Source of the DNA: Marisa cornuarietis
Lineage: Eukaryota > Mollusca > Gastropoda > Architaenioglossa > Ampullariidae
Direction: 5' to 3'
NCBI GenBank assembly: GCA_004794655.1
Contig: SMMW01000033.1
Span: 3,259,501 to 3,323,500 of the forward strand
Length of the DNA stretch: 64,000 bases
How positions within the stretch are numbered: position 1 is the first letter of the stretch; every line of letters begins with the position of its first letter. This document shows, piece by piece, positions 58,911-64,000 of this stretch. A program made the translations under genes and the position numbers. The notes under the pieces were generated by a model, which did no database searches, was not told the origin of the DNA, and was given only the letters and a program-made list of their open reading frames with translations.

Positions 58911-60486
58911 GACGAGCCTGCTGAACACGGCTCACTTATCGTTCCATCTCGGAGCGGGGTTGTCTCCCTTCCACGCTCTAGCCCTCGTTTTTTCGTCGAC
59001 GAAAAGCCTGAAACAAAATACTGTCCTTTTCACCGGGATGTCAAGAGACTAAACAGCTGCCAGTATCAGAGTTCCGACCAAAACAGATAGAATTGTGGGC
59101 TTTGGGTTCACATCTCTTTTCTCGTCTGTATAGTTTCTCTTTCGATGCGGCAGTTAGTCACAAGGTTAGTTTGTTGAGATATACTGAAAAAAAAAATCGA
59201 AATATGAAAAGCTCGGCCATCCACCATCCAATCTGTTTGTTTGGGATTATTATTTTTTTTATTCTGGTATTATTCTGTAACTTTTTGAAATATGCTTCTC
59301 ACATTTTTTAACTTTGACATTTATCTGTATTTATTGTATTTCAAATTTTACCTTTTCACAAAGTTCAGTTTGGAAATTGAGTATAAGATAATTCAAAGGC
59401 TAACTGAAAGGATATCAATAGCTGATTTGTTAAAAAAAAAAATTCGAAGACAAATTAAAACGATTTAAAACAGATGAAAATTTTAAACGAGCATTTGGAG
59501 ATTTGTCGTAATTATTATTATTATTTTTTCAGTAGGACTAAAGATTCAAACACTATAATTGCAAAATACGAAGCATTTCCCAAACCATTTAGCACAGGAC
59601 AGATTGAGGGTTGGTTTGTTTTCTACGAAGCTGAACATTTGATGAACACATCGAAGTTTATGTCGATTCTTTGCTTATGTTTTAACGTATGTATAAAATT
59701 AGGAGACATTCGTGTAAAATTACTAGTATGTGTACAGATTCGTTTTATTCTTTCGAAGTTTATCCTCGCCAAAATTTTTTTCGATATTTTACATCAAGTT
59801 CGTGTTTATAAAATTGGATGCATATAATTTCGAAGGTGAGTATAGTATTTAGAGTATTTAATGTATTCTCATACATATTTCTATTATTGTATTTACAATA
59901 CCGAAGACTGAACAGTTTATTTCACCATTTTCGGTCAAACCCAGTCAATGTATTACAATGTTTCACATTAAGACTAGCGTAACGGACCTGCTGTGAATAT
60001 TTTTTATTACATTTCACGTCAATTTGAGCAAGTGTATTATTTTACATGAAGTCCATTGCGCATGCAGCAATATTGTACATGACTTTTGGAAGCATCCTCA
60101 TGAACATTCCGCCAGCGAACTATGGTCCCACCCATCTCGACCTGTCTGCTTTGTCTCTGTACGAGGTCAAATCTTCCTCGTGCCTTTGCAGTAGTGACAG
60201 CTCCTCGCAGCTAACGAGTCAGCAATGCTGAGAACTCGGCGACATCCTCGTCTTCTGGGAGCATTTGTCTTCACGATGTACAATATACAGCGCATATATC
60301 TGTATAGGGGGCAAGGGGGCGCGCCAGAGCGACCACCAGAATTTGGGGATAATTATAATAATATATTAACTTAGCAAGCACCATGCAGTGTCCTCAGTGC
60401 TCGTCAGGTATGTGGACCAGAGAAAAGTAATGCGGACCAGATATACAAAGTCTGGTCCTAGGGATGCAACGCCTTAATATCCAGAC

Positions 60487-60487
<1 letters not shown>
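58911..60487. other. AT-rich non-coding stretch
   Basis: Nothing recognised; the 117-codon plus frame at 59474-59827 is AT-driven. Confidence 0.45.
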
Positions 60488-60529
<42 letters not shown>

Positions 60530-60541
60530 TCTCTCTCTACC

Positions 60542-60582
<41 letters not shown>
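60488..60582. repeat. paired (CA)n microsatellites
   Basis: Two CA arrays of about 40 bp separated by CTTTCTCTCTCTACCTTA, which looks like one array split by a CT insertion. Confidence 0.95.
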
Positions 60583-60583
<1 letters not shown>

Positions 60584-61564
60584 TCTAAGCCACACAATGA
60601 CACGCATAGTCACACACAAACACACCTATCTTTATTCTCTTTTTTTTCTTATTATTTTTACATATTTTTAAAGTTGCGCTGACAGCCATTTCTGCCCGAC
60701 TGTGTAATGTACGTCCCACGTGGAATGTGTCAAGAATGCTTCAGTCTCTCAGATGGAACATTCCCTTTCAAGCAAAAAAGATTCCTACGAGAATTTTAAG
60801 TTCGGTCTGGACAAAATATCATCGCCCATTCTTGTAAAATGTCAGACCTGACCACATACATTGTCAGGGTACATTATAAGAGGAAGACTTTTTTCTGGGT
60901 CGGGTGGAGTGTGAGGAGGGCATACTCTGCCGCGCACCTCTTTTTCTTCGTGGCTCACTACACCAAAGTATCAAGCTACCTGATTAATGTTTATTATCTC
61001 CGGAAACGCCTTATGTTTTGAACAACAGTCTGAGCTGTAATTCCGCCTGTCTAATGTTTAAAGTCAGCGGGGCTGACACTGGCACGAAAGCGAGGTCGGC
61101 ACGAAAGCTGGAGATGTGTCATCAACAATGGCGGATTAGTCGCGTCGAAGGTAAGGTGACAGAAACATTCAAAGACAAAGCGCAGGGCTACATCCTCCGT
61201 CCGCTCGGCTCCCTCTTTTGTCTCGCTCACGCTTTGGTGCATGGTGTAGATGTGGGCTGAAAACGAGAACTCGCGGATACTCGATACAAAACACGTTTTT
61301 ATCAGCCACCATCCCCCCACCTACCCCATCTCTCTCTCTCTCTCCGGCAGACGGCGTCTGGCAGTGTATTCGAACAGCCAATGGAAATTAAGCCCAACAT
61401 AATGATGCTGTCTATCCCTCCTCTATCCCCCACACCCTTCAAAAAAGTGCCGTAATAGATCTCCTTCTGTATGGAAGAGTATATTTATAGGCCATCAGTC
61501 CACCACCACCCCTACACTACCAACACACACTAAAATAAAGTGCAGAGATTTGTGTAGAATCTCA
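60583..61564. other. non-coding stretch
   Basis: Nothing recognised apart from (CT)n at 61330-61344. ACAATGGCGGAT at 61123 resembles a YY1-type site but the frame closes after three codons. Confidence 0.4.
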
Positions 61565-61712
61565 AGGTTGTAACATCAATGAGTTCCGGAACAGACACCG
61601 AGAGTTGGACCTCTCGCCGTGGTTCCTCAGTTCCACACGCGTTGTAACATCAGTGGGTTCCGAACGGAGTGATTGATCTTTTGAGGTGGTTTCTCTGTTG
61701 TACACCTGTCTG
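61565..61712. repeat. two-copy 74-bp tandem repeat
   Basis: GTTGTAACATCA(A/G)TG(A/G)GTTCCG starts at 61567 and 61641; the second halves share CTCT/GGTTTCTC-like wording but are diverged. Confidence 0.6.
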
Positions 61713-64000
61713 CCAGGACAGCGCCGGAACAGGAGCTCCACTGCCCCCTCAGCTTCCAAGCCGGCAGAGCTAAATAACACACAACTTATAACACAGCTCC
61801 AATAATTAAAGAAAAAAAAACTGATGACGAAGGTCTCAAGTTTCACAATGTTGCTAAGTAGGTATTTATCATTGTGTAAGTAAAACGGAAGGGGTATCTC
61901 CGGAGTTGATAAATGTGGGTGTCTTAATTTCATTGATAACACCTTTCTCTTGAGACAGTTATCATAAGATATTGAGATGTACCGCAGATCCAACAATTTA
62001 TTTAGTCATATATATATATATATTTATATATGTACACGCGCTATCATAAATATATTTCTAATAAGATTGCGTGCACACGTCCTTGTAGGATACATTTATG
62101 ATATAAAATGTTTGTACATATAACATTAAATAACCACCAAAATACATAAACATGTATATGAAAAACAACTCTAGAATAATTCTGGTGTGTAGCACTTGTT
62201 TTTGATTTACTTCTTGTACAGTCTATGCTAGTAGTGCAGTATCATAATACCAATGATAAAATACCAGTAATAATAATGATAAAGTTTATAAATGAGAAAC
62301 CTTCGTGAAGGTGTGATAAACTTAATCTTTTCTTCAGATCAACCATACAATCAGTGTGCACAGTGACAGATGAAAAAGATGACCCCCCTACTCCCCGACC
62401 CCCCCCCCCAAAAAAAAAAGAAAGAAAGAAAGAAAAAAAGAATGAACGGAAGCCGGATACTTAGATGGGGCACGTGAGTGGGAGCCACAGCTTATAACAG
62501 CATGCTTTCATACTGCTGCCTGGAGAAGATTGCCGTCTGTTGTGTGTAATAACTGTGTGAGGTTTCTGATTGACGTAATCAGCATATCGCAGCCAGGCCT
62601 CGGGCCGTCACGCTGACCCTGGACCTTATCAAGTAAAACTGAGACAGACAGCAGAGTCTGGTCACGGGGCTGGAACAAGAAACTAGGCAGCTGACTGTAG
62701 CAGAAGAGGTTAGGAGGATTGGCACTGGAAGAGGGGGGTTGGGATGGAGGGGTAAACGGTGAAGGTGGTGGGGTAGATGGATTGAGAAGAGGGGTGGGTG
62801 CGCGCGAGGACTTTCGTGCAGAACATGCGCAAACAAAAGATGCGTTTTCCTTTAATTATTAATCTAGTTTTCTCGCACAGGAATGGGCCATTTATTCCCA
62901 TCACTCCATGTTCCTTCTGGCCAAGGTGAAGAATATCCCGCCCCACATAGTAAAGCGTCGGCGATGTATACCTGTCGGGTGGTAAGGAGCGCTCCTGCCC
63001 CCTGCCTGTGACGGGTTAAGCTACTTGGGATTTAACAGCACATGGAGAGTCGCACCTGGCCCGTGGCCGCATATACCGGTAAGCCCGTTGTGAAGGTTTC
63101 TTCATAATCACCGGGAATGAGGAGACCACATCAATATGCTTCACCATGTAAAGAGCTGCGGTATGTGTGTTAGTGTGTGGGTGTTGGTGCGGGATGGGGT
63201 AGAGAGGAAGGGGGGGTAGCTCCACAGGCACCTGAGGAGCTCCCGGAAAGACCTATGTCTCGGCCTGACAGGCATGACTAAGTAACGTGCTTCTCTGACA
63301 ATACCACGTTTATGTCCCCTGCTCGCACCGCGAGTGCCCGGATGACTCCCGTGCGCTGTCGCCTGGTTTTCATTGTCGTCAGTGCTTGTCAGCGCCATGT
63401 TCTGCGGAGATGAATGGAACGTACATCTTTATGGAGAACACTTACGCCAACACATCATTTCTCCTCTCTTTCTCGGTCAGTCTTGCAGGGCACACACGCG
63501 CGCACGCACGCAGACACACCAGACCACGCATTCAGCTACTGGGAGCACTCGAAGAAAGAGAAGCACGTGCATCCCTTCACGTTGCTTGGAACACTTTTCA
63601 AACCGAGGAGAAATTTTGTCGTGTTTATTTGTTCTCCATGGTTTGTATCGTGAGTCAGCGGCATTCACTGGTGTTGCATCGAAAGATGCCCGTTCAACAA
63701 CGAGAATGGCTCCAAAAGACCTGTAGGGTTAAAAAAAACAACATACAAACTCAATATTCTTGCACTGGCCATCAGCCCGTAGGCAGCTGTGAATGTCTTT
63801 AAAGCCTTGCAATCTAACTGCTTAAACAAAAAACAAATCACTGCTCTTGGCCGGACACTTATTCAATATAAGCTTTTGCTGCTGAAAGAGATTTTTATTC
63901 AGCAAAGCAGCTGCTAAGACGACCGTTCGTCAGTTGATAGAAGTCTTGTGACATCATACATGCTGGTCGTGGTTATCACCTCCATTTATGTGCTGTCGAA
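61713..64000. other. non-coding stretch
   Basis: No gene recognised. C/A homopolymer junction with (GAAA)n at 62400-62440, G-rich 62727-62800. Overlapping plus frames at 63373-63802 include acceptor- and donor-like words but no known domain. Confidence 0.4.

Overview
This window reads as a repeat-rich, gene-poor stretch of animal nuclear DNA. Four things point to an animal. CA/TG microsatellites occur every few kilobases, some over 95 bp. There is a eukaryotic-type tRNA-Lys(UUU) with internal A and B boxes and a T-run terminator but no encoded CCA. Several tRNA-derived SINEs are present. Decayed non-LTR retrotransposons and hAT DNA transposons are also present. The SINE and LINE style suggests an invertebrate, perhaps a mollusc, but that is inference. 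I recognise no host protein-coding gene, no operon-like layout and no CRISPR array.

Layout. 1-17 kb: AT-rich non-coding DNA with microsatellites, degenerate minisatellites (about 1.1-1.8 kb; 43-bp units near 10.5 kb), a decayed LINE end (3.85-4.4 kb, minus) and a full-length-looking tRNA-SINE (8.13-8.43 kb, minus). 17-40 kb: a second decayed LINE reverse transcriptase (17.1-17.9 kb, minus), a SINE at 24.5-24.8 kb, minisatellites at 31.0, 34.4 and 35.7-36.1 kb, and a short dispersed repeat found at 34.0 and 37.9 kb, each copy beside a CA/TG-type tract.

40.0-45.3 kb is the best-supported object: a complete hAT-superfamily DNA transposon (40045-45251) with matching ends and a perfect 8-bp target-site duplication. 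It carries a TTF-zinc-finger/ZMYM1-like transposase on the minus strand that is intact except for one single-base frameshift in a homopolymer run. A second, non-autonomous hAT-like element (43849-45159) with its own inverted repeats and its own 8-bp duplication is inserted into the 5' leader of that transposase.

45-64 kb: SINE heads (45.6 and 53.0 kb), a small TA-flanked MITE (48.7 kb), a 96-bp minisatellite followed by an (AACT)n array (50.6-51.0 kb), a GC-rich island (51.1-51.4 kb), the tRNA-Lys gene (56.12 kb), another possible LINE end (57.4 kb) and a few unrecognised exon-like open stretches given only as low-confidence candidates.

The genes here do not form a pathway. What can be read is a history of insertions: old, heavily mutated LINEs; SINEs of middling age; and a comparatively young hAT element later hit by a second hAT.
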